Shown here: one piece after another, positions 25,801-33,242 of the stretch
Position numbering within the stretch: position 1 is the first letter of the stretch
How the letters are laid out: each line of letters opens with the position of its first letter
Source: an uncultured Oscillibacter sp.
Lineage (GTDB): Bacteria; Bacillota; Clostridia; Oscillospirales; Oscillospiraceae
NCBI RefSeq assembly: GCF_900544955.1
Contig: NZ_UQXD01000004.1
Span: forward strand, 30,423-94,422
DNA: 64,000 nucleotides
Direction: 5' to 3'
Program-made: the position numbers and the translations under genes
The notes under the pieces: model-generated
What the model was told of the DNA's origin: nothing
The model's input: only the letters and a program-made list of their open reading frames with translations
The model's database searches: none

Positions 25801-28601
25801 TCGCTGGTTTCTTGTGGGTCTAAGCCCTCATAGCCCGTCGCCCCCTCCGGCACATACACGGTGGGCTGGGGGGTGATATTGCCAAATACGTCCGTACCAA
25901 ACGAGGGGGCCGTTTTCCCTTCAAAGGTCACTTTTTTCAGGTTCGTACAGTCATAGAAAGCGTAATCGCCAATGCTCTCCACGCTTGCCGGTATCGTCAG
26001 ATCGTCAAGGCCCGTGCAGCCGTAAAACGCCCACTCCCTAATTTGTGTCACGCTGCCCGGCAGCTCGGTCAGGGTAATCCCCGTGCAGCCGGAAAACGCA
26101 TAAAGCTCAATTCGTGTCACGCCGCCCGGCAGCTCGGTCAGGGTAATACCCGTGCAGCCGTAAAACGCAGCAGCCCCAATTTGTTTCACGCTGCCCGGCA
26201 GCTCGGTCAGGGTAATCCCCGTGCAGCCGGAAAACGCAGTAGCCCCAATTTGTTCCATGCCGCCCGGCAGCTCGGTCAGGGTAATACCCGTGCAGCCGTT
26301 AAACGCAGAATCCCCAATTTGTGTCACGCCGCCCGGCAGTTCGGTCAGGGTAATACCCGTGCAGTCTCTAAACGCAGAATCCCCAATTTGTTCCACGCCG
26401 CCCGGCAGCTCGGTCAGGTTGAGATTCTTGCAGAGGTCAAACGCAGAATCCCCAATTTCGGTCACGCTGTTCGGGAGGGTCAGGCTGGTCAGTTTTGTTG
26501 CTTGGCCCATAGAACCCCCTGTATCTTGCCGTATCGCTTCAAGGTTCGTCATGCCGGACAAATCAAGGGCCGTCAGGCTGTCCCAGCCGCTATTGCTGTT
26601 ATACTGTTCTTTCAAATACCGCCAGTTATAGCGGGTGATCTCCGCCGCGTCGCCGGTGAGCTTGATGGTGGTAACAGTTTTTTTGTCGCTGCCAGACGCA
26701 AGGGCGGCGTCAATCGCCGTTTTCATGTCGTTGTCGTTCATGCTCGTGCCGCCCGTGCCGTTGCTGGAAAAGGTCACGGTTAGTATGCCAGTTTGCACAT
26801 TCAAGCTGTCGGGATAGCCCGTCGCCCCCTCCGGCACATACACGGTGGGCTGGGGGGTGATACCGTCAAATATGTCCGTCCCAAACGTGGGGGGTGTTTT
26901 CCCCAGAAAGGTGACTGATTTCAGTTTTGTGCAGCCGGAAAACGCAACATCCCCAATTTCGGTCACGCTGTCCGGGATTGTCAGGCTGGTAATCCCCGTG
27001 CAGCTCTCAAACGCATGTCCCCCAATTTCGGTCACGCCGGCCGGCAACTCTTTCAGGGTAATCCCCGTGCAGCCGGAAAACGCAAAACCCCCAATTTCGG
27101 TCACGCCGACCGGCAGCGAGTCCAGTGTGATCTTCGTGCAGCCGTAAAACGCATAACCCCCAATTTCGGTCACGCCGGCCGGCAGCTCTTTCAGGGTAAT
27201 CCCCGTGCAGCCTCTAAACGCACCATCCCCAATATAGGTCACACCGACCGGCAGCTCTTTCAGGGTAATCCCCGTGCAGCCGGAAAACGCATCACTCCCA
27301 ATTTGTTCCACGCCGACCGGCAGCTCTTTCAGGGTAATCCCCGTGCAGTCGAAAAACGCAGAAACCCCAATTTGTTCCACGCCGTCCGGCAGCCCGGTCA
27401 GGGCGAGGTTTGCGCAGCTCGAAAACGCATAATCCCCAATTTCGGTCACGCTGTCAGGGAGGGTCAGCGTTTGCAGTTTTGTTTGTTGGGTCTTCACCAT
27501 GCCCGTATCATTCTTTACCGTGGTCAGGTTCCCCATGCCGGACAGGTCGAGGGCCGTCAGGCTGTCCCAGCCGCTGCTTTCGTTATAGAGGTCAATCAGG
27601 TGTTTCCAGTTGTAGCGGGTGATCTCCGTCGCGTTGCCGATGAGTTTTATGGTGGCAACGTCCGCTTTATCGTCGCCAGACAGCGCGGTTTCAATGGCCG
27701 TTTTCATTTCGTTGTTGTCTCCGTCCGTGCCGCCCGTGCCGTTGCTGTCAAAGGTCACGGTGAGAACGTCGCCTTGAAGGGCAAGCGTGACTGCCCCGCC
27801 AATCAGCACATCAATCTCCGGCAGCTCCACGCCGTCGGCCAGCGTATAACCTGCTGGAAGAACAGGCGTAAAGAGATAGCCGCCCTGTTCGGCGGTGTCG
27901 TCCCACGGGCTGTCCGGCTCCCACGTCACGCCGGTTATGGTGATTGCCTCCGGCTCCGGGTCGGTATCGTCGGCTGCCACATACCCGGACGCGCCCAGCG
28001 TGGCGGGCAGGGTCAGGCCGTCCAGCGTCGTACCCGCTGGGACGCTCTGCTGTTTCACCGCGTCGGGAATCCCGTCAAAGGCCGTGACGGTGATCGTCCC
28101 CGTATCTCCCGGCTCCCCGGTTTCCGGCCCCGTTTTCTCCGGCGCGGTCAAACCGTTTCCGCTGGCGGTGGGTTCCTCTTTGCCGCTGTCCTTGTCCGGC
28201 TCCCCGGCGCAGACTTCGCAGACGTAACCGCAGGGCGTATCCGCAACGGCCTCTATGTAGCCGCAATCGTCGTCATGCTCCCCGCGCTCATGGGGGCAGT
28301 CCAGCGCGTAACACGCCTGCCCGTGCCGGTGGCCCGCGTCGCTGCCGGTGGCCGTCTGCTCCGCGTCCTCGTCCATGCCGCAGATCAGCTCGTCCGTGTA
28401 GCACTCCGGCGTGTGTTCGTGTTCGCAGTCGTGGCCCGGTATGGCCTCCACATAGCCGCACACAGCGTCATGGGCCGTGTGGTGTTCACACAGGCCGGTG
28501 CCTGCCGGGGATTCCACCGCGTAGGCCGTGGCCCCCAGCTGGGAAAACACCAGCGCGGCGGCCAGCAGCGCAGCCCCTATCCGTTTTCTCGTTCTCAACA
28601 T
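22848..28601 (-). CDS. BspA-like leucine-rich-repeat surface protein with SLH domains
   Basis: 1,917 residues; ATG 28601 behind AGGAGGGAACGTTT. Signal peptide 1-28. A Cys/His-rich region (about 35-145) has repeated CGYVEA and CEHEH/CPHE patterns, probably metal-binding or disulphide-linked. Two blocks of LRR_5 BspA repeats (about 375-600 and 690-900), each of the form GVTEIGGYAFYGCTGITL, lie in two tandemly related halves with near-identical flanks (ITPQPTVYVPEGATGY). Then come a short canonical LRR (LEMLYCASNQLSELKGLGNLT), a chitobiase-like domain (TIYYTLDGSDPATSGT), three SLH domains (about 1655-1830) and two choline-binding-like repeats (GWKQIDGTWYYF). It is an envelope-anchored adhesin-type protein. 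The adjacent two-component genes are its likely regulators. Confidence 0.93.
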   Translation of the reverse strand: MLRTRKRIGAALLAAALVFSQLGATAYAVESPAGTGLCEHHTAHDAVCGYVEAIPGHDCEHEHTPECYTDELICGMDEDAEQTATGSDAGHRHGQACYALDCPHERGEHDDDCGYIEAVADTPCGYVCEVCAGEPDKDSGKEEPTASGNGLTAPEKTGPETGEPGDTGTITVTAFDGIPDAVKQQSVPAGTTLDGLTLPATLGASGYVAADDTDPEPEAITITGVTWEPDSPWDDTAEQGGYLFTPVLPAGYTLADGVELPEIDVLIGGAVTLALQGDVLTVTFDSNGTGGTDGDNNEMKTAIETALSGDDKADVATIKLIGNATEITRYNWKHLIDLYNESSGWDSLTALDLSGMGNLTTVKNDTGMVKTQQTKLQTLTLPDSVTEIGDYAFSSCANLALTGLPDGVEQIGVSAFFDCTGITLKELPVGVEQIGSDAFSGCTGITLKELPVGVTYIGDGAFRGCTGITLKELPAGVTEIGGYAFYGCTKITLDSLPVGVTEIGGFAFSGCTGITLKELPAGVTEIGGHAFESCTGITSLTIPDSVTEIGDVAFSGCTKLKSVTFLGKTPPTFGTDIFDGITPQPTVYVPEGATGYPDSLNVQTGILTVTFSSNGTGGTSMNDNDMKTAIDAALASGSDKKTVTTIKLTGDAAEITRYNWRYLKEQYNSNSGWDSLTALDLSGMTNLEAIRQDTGGSMGQATKLTSLTLPNSVTEIGDSAFDLCKNLNLTELPGGVEQIGDSAFRDCTGITLTELPGGVTQIGDSAFNGCTGITLTELPGGMEQIGATAFSGCTGITLTELPGSVKQIGAAAFYGCTGITLTELPGGVTRIELYAFSGCTGITLTELPGSVTQIREWAFYGCTGLDDLTIPASVESIGDYAFYDCTNLKKVTFEGKTAPSFGTDVFGNITPQPTVYVPEGATGYEGLDPQETSDLDGDGHHDGDEAAFKAILDAHPTLKNISGVDANDPASWERARLVQWDSGTPKRITSLHLSDKGLSGTLDVGKLTQLEMLYCASNQLSELKGLGNLTNLQTLYCSYNPFTSFTTKDGHTLTVTPATGGTVWLTAFDLSKNRVELTAQPDSGYTFQAWTGLPAGAANTQTTTFSLSENISISAAFDPINLTLAFADGAPPQQGAAMGDGDYCWRDNTTCFLYPQGDRELLLSGGGSIAIYWAYPDPSLRVFRGRLTGDVKAGFGIGALLVSPSDPYDYAPASLILNGGGFTLQGNLGIESPSSAKITGGLTVDGDIFLSPDSVLEAEGSFAQTGGHKVSLGNNALLELQDQPAADWLNRLEYDYNSYYPDVPARAVFADGEYIVGKDGVVKLEQAATPVATPAGGAYSMAQTVTLTCAISGATIYYTLDGSDPATSGTRQTYSAPISVPAGTTLKAYATASGYAGSAVLTEIYTKKASSGGGSSSNGGTNRNYIITTPEPPKPNNPVLAVIELPVSVGNGTATGKPDDGRTASAISEAGKDARAKTNGIAVQYDAKTSTTYDGFSIVIQRATLDRLIAAKVQYVTLNTGVVDMTFDLAALVEIQKQATGDITLTAKRETGLAGDALAAVGSRPAYRLSVGYTGADGKAATVDSFGAGRVTVGLAYQPAATEQTGSLYLVYSADGKGAEWLYQSSYDRNSGNVIASTGHFSVYAVGHRPAPAFTDTVNHWAKADIDFVASRGLFSGTAETTFTPDGTTTRGMFVVALGRLAGIDPAAYPSSRFTDVAATAYYAPYVEWAASKGIVNGTGDKTFSPDATITREQMAAIMQRYADKLGYTLPVAREAEIFADEGQITSGMKNAVQAIQQAGIMNGKGGHRFGPKDTATRAEAAAVLRRFVEIVIEPAAAGGWGQNDAGKWLYYENNKPVTGWKQIDGTWYYFDAAGLMQAGGWQEISGKWYYFYPDGAMAVNTKIDGYEIGPDGARKE

Positions 28602-28639
28602 AAACGTTCCCTCCTATCGTTTCGTATGCGGACAGACAG

Positions 28640-28692
28640 GGGTTTTTCAAGCAGCTCCTTTGGAGCTGCTTGAAGGGGGTATACCCCCTTCA
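28640..28692. repeat. Two tandem palindromes between receiver gene and BspA-like gene
   Basis: CAAGCAGCTCC-TTT-GGAGCTGCTTG at about 28647-28671, followed at once by GAAGGGGGTA-TACCCCCTTC (about 28671-28691). Neither has a T run on either strand, so they are probably leader hairpins or regulator sites for the minus-strand surface-protein gene, not terminators. Confidence 0.5.
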
Positions 28693-28720
28693 AATCCGCT
28701 TGATTGCTTTTTTGAAACTC

Positions 28721-29098
28721 CTATGCTTTCCCGGCCCCCCGGCTTATCTCCATGAACCGCGTCAATGCCTGTTCCATCTTGTAGCGCGTCACGGGCTTTT
28801 GGCAGAAGAACGGCACACACAGCCGGTACGCCTGTACCCCAAAATCCAAATCGGAAAACCAGATGATTTTCCGGGACAGGAGCCGCGCGCTGGTGATGGT
28901 GTTTAAGCCCTCCACGCTGTCTTGCGCCACGATCACCGCGTCCGGCAGCGCCCGCTTTACCATGCCGTCCAGCTCCGGCCAATCCGCGCAGCCCGTGACC
29001 TCTGCCTCCACCTCCTTTTCCTCCAAACACTGGCGGGCCAAATCCATCAGCTGTTCCCGCTCCGCTCCGTCGCCGTCGCAGACAATCATGCTCCACAT
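28721..29098 (-). CDS. Stand-alone receiver-like protein lacking the phospho-acceptor
   Basis: 125 residues from ATG 29098 behind AAGGAGG. The fold reads as a CheY-like receiver: acidic start IVCDGDGAE, strand 3 PDAVIVAQDSVEG, strand 4 IIWFSDLDFG, and Lys in FFCQKPVT. At the position where the phospho-acceptor Asp is expected (four residues after PD) there is Ala, with Asp two residues later. It has no output domain. It precedes the BspA-like gene on the same strand and is divergent from the LytTR regulator. It may be a pseudo-receiver that titrates or modulates that regulator. Confidence 0.7.
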   Translation of the reverse strand: MWSMIVCDGDGAEREQLMDLARQCLEEKEVEAEVTGCADWPELDGMVKRALPDAVIVAQDSVEGLNTITSARLLSRKIIWFSDLDFGVQAYRLCVPFFCQKPVTRYKMEQALTRFMEISRGAGKA

Positions 29099-29172
29099 AG
29101 GCGGCCTCCTTCCTGTCCAGATTGCTTTCTACACGTTCAGCATAGGGAAAAAAACGGCGTTTTTCAAGGGGG

Positions 29173-29205
29173 TGGCCGCAACTTGACATTTTTGGCCGTA
29201 ACTTG
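29173..29205. promoter_or_regulatory. Candidate LytTR-type direct-repeat site
   Basis: Two direct copies of TGGCCGYAACTTG at 29173-29185 and 29193-29205, 20 bp apart (about two helical turns), in the divergent gap between the receiver-like gene and the LytTR regulator. LytTR regulators bind paired direct repeats about 21 bp apart, and the complementary strand reads CAAGTTRCGGCCA with a central GTT as in the LytTR consensus. Confidence 0.5.
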
Positions 29206-29284
29206 CATGGTCAAAACGGGATTTTTGCGGTAAAATGGTCTTGACAACGAAAAAACTTTGTGATACGGAGGGAGGGCTTTTGAC

Positions 29285-30010
29285 ATGAGAGCCGCAATCA
29301 TAGACGACCTTGAATCGTGCAGGGAGGCGTTACGGAAGTGCCTGCACCAATACTTAAACGGGCATTACGCCGGGGAAACGCCCGCCGTCGGGGAGTTTTC
29401 CAGCGGGGAGGATTTTTTGTCCCAATTCCAGCCGGAGGCGTGGGACGTTATTTTTATCGACCAGTACATGGACGGGCTTTCCGGCATTGACACGGCCCGG
29501 AAAATCCGGGAGAAGGACAAGCTGGCGGCGTTGGTGTTCGTCACCACCAGCGTGAGCCACGCCGTCGAGAGCTACGGGGTGCGGGCCTGCGGGTATCTGG
29601 TCAAGCCCTACGACTACGGCGACTTTGAAAAGACAATGGAGCTGGCCGGGGTGGAGAAGATCCGCAGCGCCCGGTTTGTCCGGGTGGAACAGGAAAAGGT
29701 GCTGCTCCGTGAAATCCTCTGGTGCGACAAGGACGAACACTACACCCAAATCCATACCGACAGGCGGGGCGTCCTCCGGTTCCGTCTGCCCTTCGGGGAG
29801 CTGGCGGGGCTGCTGGCCCCCTATCCGCAGTTTTTGCCCTGCTACAAGGGCTGTATCGTCAACGCGGAACGGGTGGAGCGAATCGACGCGCTGGCGTTCC
29901 GGATGGACAACGGGGCAGGCGTCCCCTTTGCCCAGCGGGAGAAGAAAAAGCTGGAAGGGCTGTACAGCGCCTATCTGTTCCAGCGGGAAAGGGAGGACGC
30001 GCTTTTATGA
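29285..30010 (+). CDS. LytTR-family response regulator
   Basis: 241 residues, ATG 29285 behind GGAGGGAGGG. Receiver: acidic IIDDLES, phospho-acceptor Asp in DVIFIDQYMDGLSG, TTS near residue 97, Lys in LVKPYDYGDF. C-terminal LytTR DNA-binding domain: LLREILWCDKDEHYTQIHT, LPFGELAGLL, FLPCYKGCIVNAERV, AQREKKKLEGLY. This is the AgrA-like class common in Clostridia, here paired with the GHKL kinase that follows (ATGA overlap of 4 bases). Likely target: the surface-protein gene and itself through the direct repeats upstream. Confidence 0.93.
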   Translation: MRAAIIDDLESCREALRKCLHQYLNGHYAGETPAVGEFSSGEDFLSQFQPEAWDVIFIDQYMDGLSGIDTARKIREKDKLAALVFVTTSVSHAVESYGVRACGYLVKPYDYGDFEKTMELAGVEKIRSARFVRVEQEKVLLREILWCDKDEHYTQIHTDRRGVLRFRLPFGELAGLLAPYPQFLPCYKGCIVNAERVERIDALAFRMDNGAGVPFAQREKKKLEGLYSAYLFQREREDALL

Positions 30011-31404
30011 TGGACACGGTTGACGCGCTAATGGTGCTTTTGTTCCCCTTCCTTGATTCCCTGCCCTTCACGCTGCCCCGGTACTGGATATGCCGCGACA
30101 GGCTCCGTATTCCTTTCCGGCAGATCGTGGCGCTGCAAGTGGTGTTGACGGCCCTATATAGCGGCGTCTTTTTCACCATCAACTTAGGCGGCTACGAGGC
30201 GGCGGCCCGGTGGACGACGGCCACGCGCTACGGCTTTCTGCTGGTCTTTCTGGCCCTTGCGTTCCTGCTCATTAAGGACAGCTTTCCAAAGCTCATGTTT
30301 ACATGGCTGCTGTTTCTGGCGTGGCAGTTTTTTGTGCTGGGTAACGCCAACTTTATTGAAAGCCGGTTCTTTTGGGATTTCTCCGACCGGCACCCTTATC
30401 TGATCTACAATATCGCCCGTGTGGTGATCTACCTGATTACCTGCCCGTTCCTGCTCCGGTTTTTCACCCATACGGTGGCCGACGCGCTGAAAATAGGGGA
30501 CGTGGAGATGTGGCGGCGGTTCTGGAAAATCCCGCTGTTTCCCACGATTTTCGGTATGCTCTACTGCTTTACCAGCGACGTGTACGCCTACGCGACGTGG
30601 CAGTTTATGGTGTCCCGATACCTCATGCTGTTTGGGGCCTGCTATACGTCTTTTGTAGGGCTGAAAGTGCTGGAGACCTCCCGCGCCCGGACGCAGCTGG
30701 AGGAATCGCTCCGGTACGCCGACCGGAACCTGATGGCGCAGAAAAAGCAGTATGACCTGCTGGCCGCCCACATGGACGAGACGCGCAAGGCCCGCCACGA
30801 CCTCCGACAGCATTTGGCCGTGGTGAAGTCCTATCTGGAGCATGACGACAAGGCGGGGCTTGCGGAATACATCGAACTGTATCAAAGCCAGCTGCCCCCG
30901 GACACTTGGGAGCGGTATTGCCGCAACGACGTGGTGAACGCCGTCGTATGCTACTACGCGGCCTCGGCGCGGGACGGCGGGATTGCCTTTGAAGCGGGGA
31001 TAGACTACCCGGACGGCTGCCCGGTGTCCAGCACGGACATTACGGTGCTGCTGGGGAACCTGCTGGAAAACGCGGTGGAATCCTGCAAGCGGGAGGCGAC
31101 GGGAGGGCCGCAGACCATTAAGCTCCGGGTCAAGCGGCGGGGCGGCTCCACGCTTTTGATTCTGGTGGACAATCCATGTGTGACGCCGGTGGTGTTCGAC
31201 GGGGACACGCCGCTTTCCTCCAAACGGGAGGGGGCCGGAATCGGCGTGGAATCCGTGCGGGAGATTGCCGCCCGGTACGGCGGCACGGTGCAGTTTGAGC
31301 AGAAAGGCGGGGTGTTCTACGCCTCCGTGCTGTTGAAACTCGTCCCGGACGGGACGGGGGAAACCGTACCGGCTGGGGAAGGGGCGTTTCCGCTAAAACA
31401 ATAG
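30007..31404 (+). CDS. GHKL-type (AgrC-like) sensor histidine kinase
   Basis: 465 residues; starts at the ATGA overlapping the regulator stop. The N-terminal half has five or six membrane helices (for example YGFLLVFLALAFLLI, LMFTWLLFLAWQFFVL, ARVVIYLITCPFLLRFF), a typical peptide- or envelope-sensing module. A coiled linker leads to the phospho-acceptor segment KARHDLRQHLAVVKSYL (His near residue 263). The ATPase domain has NLLENAVESC, a VDNPC segment and GAGIGVESV. There is no agrB- or agrD-like gene beside it, so the signal is not an obvious locally encoded peptide. Confidence 0.93.
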   Translation: MMDTVDALMVLLFPFLDSLPFTLPRYWICRDRLRIPFRQIVALQVVLTALYSGVFFTINLGGYEAAARWTTATRYGFLLVFLALAFLLIKDSFPKLMFTWLLFLAWQFFVLGNANFIESRFFWDFSDRHPYLIYNIARVVIYLITCPFLLRFFTHTVADALKIGDVEMWRRFWKIPLFPTIFGMLYCFTSDVYAYATWQFMVSRYLMLFGACYTSFVGLKVLETSRARTQLEESLRYADRNLMAQKKQYDLLAAHMDETRKARHDLRQHLAVVKSYLEHDDKAGLAEYIELYQSQLPPDTWERYCRNDVVNAVVCYYAASARDGGIAFEAGIDYPDGCPVSSTDITVLLGNLLENAVESCKREATGGPQTIKLRVKRRGGSTLLILVDNPCVTPVVFDGDTPLSSKREGAGIGVESVREIAARYGGTVQFEQKGGVFYASVLLKLVPDGTGETVPAGEGAFPLKQ

Positions 31405-32243
31405 CGGCAAGCAGGGCAAAGTGGTACACACTTTGCGATTTTCCCGATTTTCGCCTTGGCGAAAACCTGTAAAATCTGCTTGTTGGGGGCCGCCCCCAAT
31501 CCCCCGGCAAGGGCCGCTTGCGCTGCCTTGCGAACGCTCCACAGGTGGAGCGGCTACGCGCCCTTGCGGGCGCTGAATACGGGAGACTTGACCGGCTGGG
31601 AGTATGCCTCATGTTTGAAAGCATCCGGCAGGACGCGCAGCCGTCCCGTCAGGGGCGATGAAAGAGGCCGCCGGTGGCGGCCCTTTTCCGGGGTTTGGGT
31701 TCCAGTACCCAACAAGCGTTTTGCAGGAGTGTATATACTCCTGCCCTGCTTGCCACGATTGTTTTCCACGATTGTTTTCGTTGGGATTGGGATTCCCGCC
31801 GCGCATGGAAACAGCCCCGGCATGAGACGGGGTTCAGTCTCACGCCGGGGCTGTCATGCGGAACGATGGAACCACGTTTCCGGGGGTTCAGGTGAAATGA
31901 TACAGGCCCCCTCGGTTCCGCGTCCGCAGAGACCCGTTCTGTCAGGGTTTTGGAGACTCTATTTGTCCACGCCCGGCCCCGCCCGCAAACTCCGTCCGGC
32001 CTCTTGCGGTTTCGGGGAGGGTGTGGTATACTAAAACCGTCAGCGGGCCACACAAGGGCTTGCTGTTTTTTTGTTTTGTGGTGCCCAAATGGTGCCCAAC
32101 TTTACAAAACTATGCTGTTACAGGATATGCCGCCTTATTCGTAGGATTTGAAAAAACGCCCATTTCATACGGGTTTGCGGCCTCTGCCTATGAAACGATT
32201 TGCCGCCTTATAACGGCTGATTTAGCTATACAGGCAATAAAAA
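31405..32243. other. Non-coding right arm of inner insertion
   Basis: About 840 bp with no credible gene. Noted structures: TTGGGGGC/GCCCCCAA dyad near 31482-31499; a tandem 13-bp repeat CACGATTGTTTTC at 31754-31766 and 31767-31779; an 18-nt stem ACAGCCCCGG...CCGGGGCTGT at 31811-31854 with one mismatch and no T run; GTGCCCAAATGGTGCCCAA at 32081-32099; and AT-rich sequence to the boundary. Hairpin plus direct repeats could be an origin of transfer or a recombinase arm region. Confidence 0.45.
32237..32243. repeat. Right ATAAAAA repeat of inner insertion
   Basis: Matches 22629-22635. The integrase frame resumes with AAA TGG TCC immediately after it. Confidence 0.65.
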
Positions 32244-33164
32244 ATGGTCCACCATCAAGCACTACAGAGCTCAGGCCAAGGCGCACATCCTGCCCGCACT
32301 GGGGCATGTTCCGCTCTCCCAACTGGACCCGCACCGTATCCAGTCCTTCTACAATGCCCTCCTGCGGGGAAAAGGAGAGAAAAAGTCCCTCAGCCCCAAG
32401 AGCATCCGCAATGTCCATGGGATATTGAGCAAATGCCTCTCCACCGCGGTCAGGTTGGCGTATATGCGCCGGAATCCAGCCGAGGCCGTCACGCTCCCCA
32501 GGGTGGAACGAAAAGAAATCAAGCCCCTTACCGACGAACAGGTACGCGCACTGCTGGCGGTGATCGGTGACGATGGATACGGGACATTGCTGAAGGTGGT
32601 GGTCTTCACCGGCCTCCGGCTGGCCGAGGCCATCGGGCTCACCTGGGACTGCATTGATTTTGAAAAGCGGAGATTGATTGTCAACAAACAGCTCCAGAAA
32701 CGGCCCATCGCCGACGGCGGTTTCACCTTCACACCGCTGACGAATGACAAGACCCTCGTTATCGCCCCCGCTCCCTTTGTGCTGGACCTGCTCAAATGCT
32801 GGCAGCAGCCCCAGGCGGAGGAGCGCCTGCGGGCGGGCTGGGAATGGAAGGGCTGGAAGAGTGAAAAGGAGCGGCAGACTGCTCTGGTGTTCACCACGGC
32901 GTTTGGTGTCCATCTCCACCCACAGACGGTCTACAATCACTTCAAGGAATTCGCCGTATAGGTCGGCGCACCAAACGCGAGGGTGCATGATCTGCGCACA
33001 TCTATGCAGTATTGTCCCTGCAAAACGGCGACGACGTGAAAACAGTCCAAAGTAATCTGGGCCACGCCACCGCCGCCTTTACCCTGGATGTCTACGGTCA
33101 CGTCTCTGAGCGCATGAAAGAGGACAGCGCGAAACGTATGCAGAAGTACATCGAAAACCTCTAA
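32244..33164 (+). pseudogene. Island integrase, 3' fragment with nonsense and frameshift
   Basis: Continues the integrase from WSTIKHYRAQAKAHILPAL through the catalytic domain: Arg in FTGLRLAEAIGL, HDLR near the frameshift, LGHATAAFTLDVYGHV with the catalytic Tyr, ending KRMQKYIENL. Two extra lesions: TAG at 32959-32961 where Gln is expected (FAV-Q-VGAPNARV), and loss of one C at about 32997 in CGCCAC, which shifts the frame just after HDLR. The reconstructed protein is about 395 residues, normal for this family. It ends 79 bp from the tRNA gene. Confidence 0.9.
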
Positions 33165-33170
33165 AAAACC

Positions 33171-33195
33171 CGGTAAGGGTCAGGGTAAGGGTCAA
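33171..33195. repeat. Arm-type repeat, right copy
   Basis: Tandem GGTAAGGGTCA units, 23 of 25 positions identical to 7546-7570 near the left island end. It lies between the integrase stop and the attachment core, where integrase arm sites are normally found. Confidence 0.6.
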
Positions 33196-33206
33196 TTGGG
33201 CAAAGA

Positions 33207-33240
33207 GAAACCCTGCAACCGTTGAGGTTACAGGGTTTCT
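33207..33240 (-). terminator. Hairpin after tRNA-Gln
   Basis: GAAACCCTG/CAGGGTTTC stem extended by AACC/GGTT with one bulge; on the minus strand it is followed by TCTTT. It lies 3 bp beyond the tRNA 3' end, so the island supplies the tRNA terminator at this junction. Confidence 0.65.
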
Positions 33241-33242
33241 AG

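Larger units (their letters stand above)
22636..32243. mobile_element. 9.6-kb insertion inside the integrase gene
   Basis: Deleting this segment restores the integrase reading frame exactly, and 7-bp ATAAAAA repeats flank it. Cargo: a BspA-like SLH protein, a degenerate receiver, a LytTR regulator and a GHKL sensor. No transposase, integrase or relaxase is present and no terminal inverted repeats are obvious, so it is a non-autonomous cargo element, a deletion remnant of an ICE, or was moved in trans. Both ends contain AATGGTGCCC (22758-22767 and 32088-32098 region) in the same orientation. Confidence 0.7.

Noticed and set aside
26020..27460. Regularly spaced repeats that could suggest a CRISPR array
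   Set aside because: The period of about 69 bp is that of LRR_5 repeats read in frame in the BspA-like protein; both repeats and gaps are coding and there are no cas genes.
22815..28673. Long plus-strand frames (724 and 552 codons) opposite the BspA-like gene
   Set aside because: Mirror of the high-GC repetitive coding strand; low-complexity translations with no domain or start signal.
29285..31404. Complete agr quorum-sensing locus
   Set aside because: The kinase and regulator are AgrC/AgrA-like, but no AgrB protease or AgrD precursor frame was found nearby.
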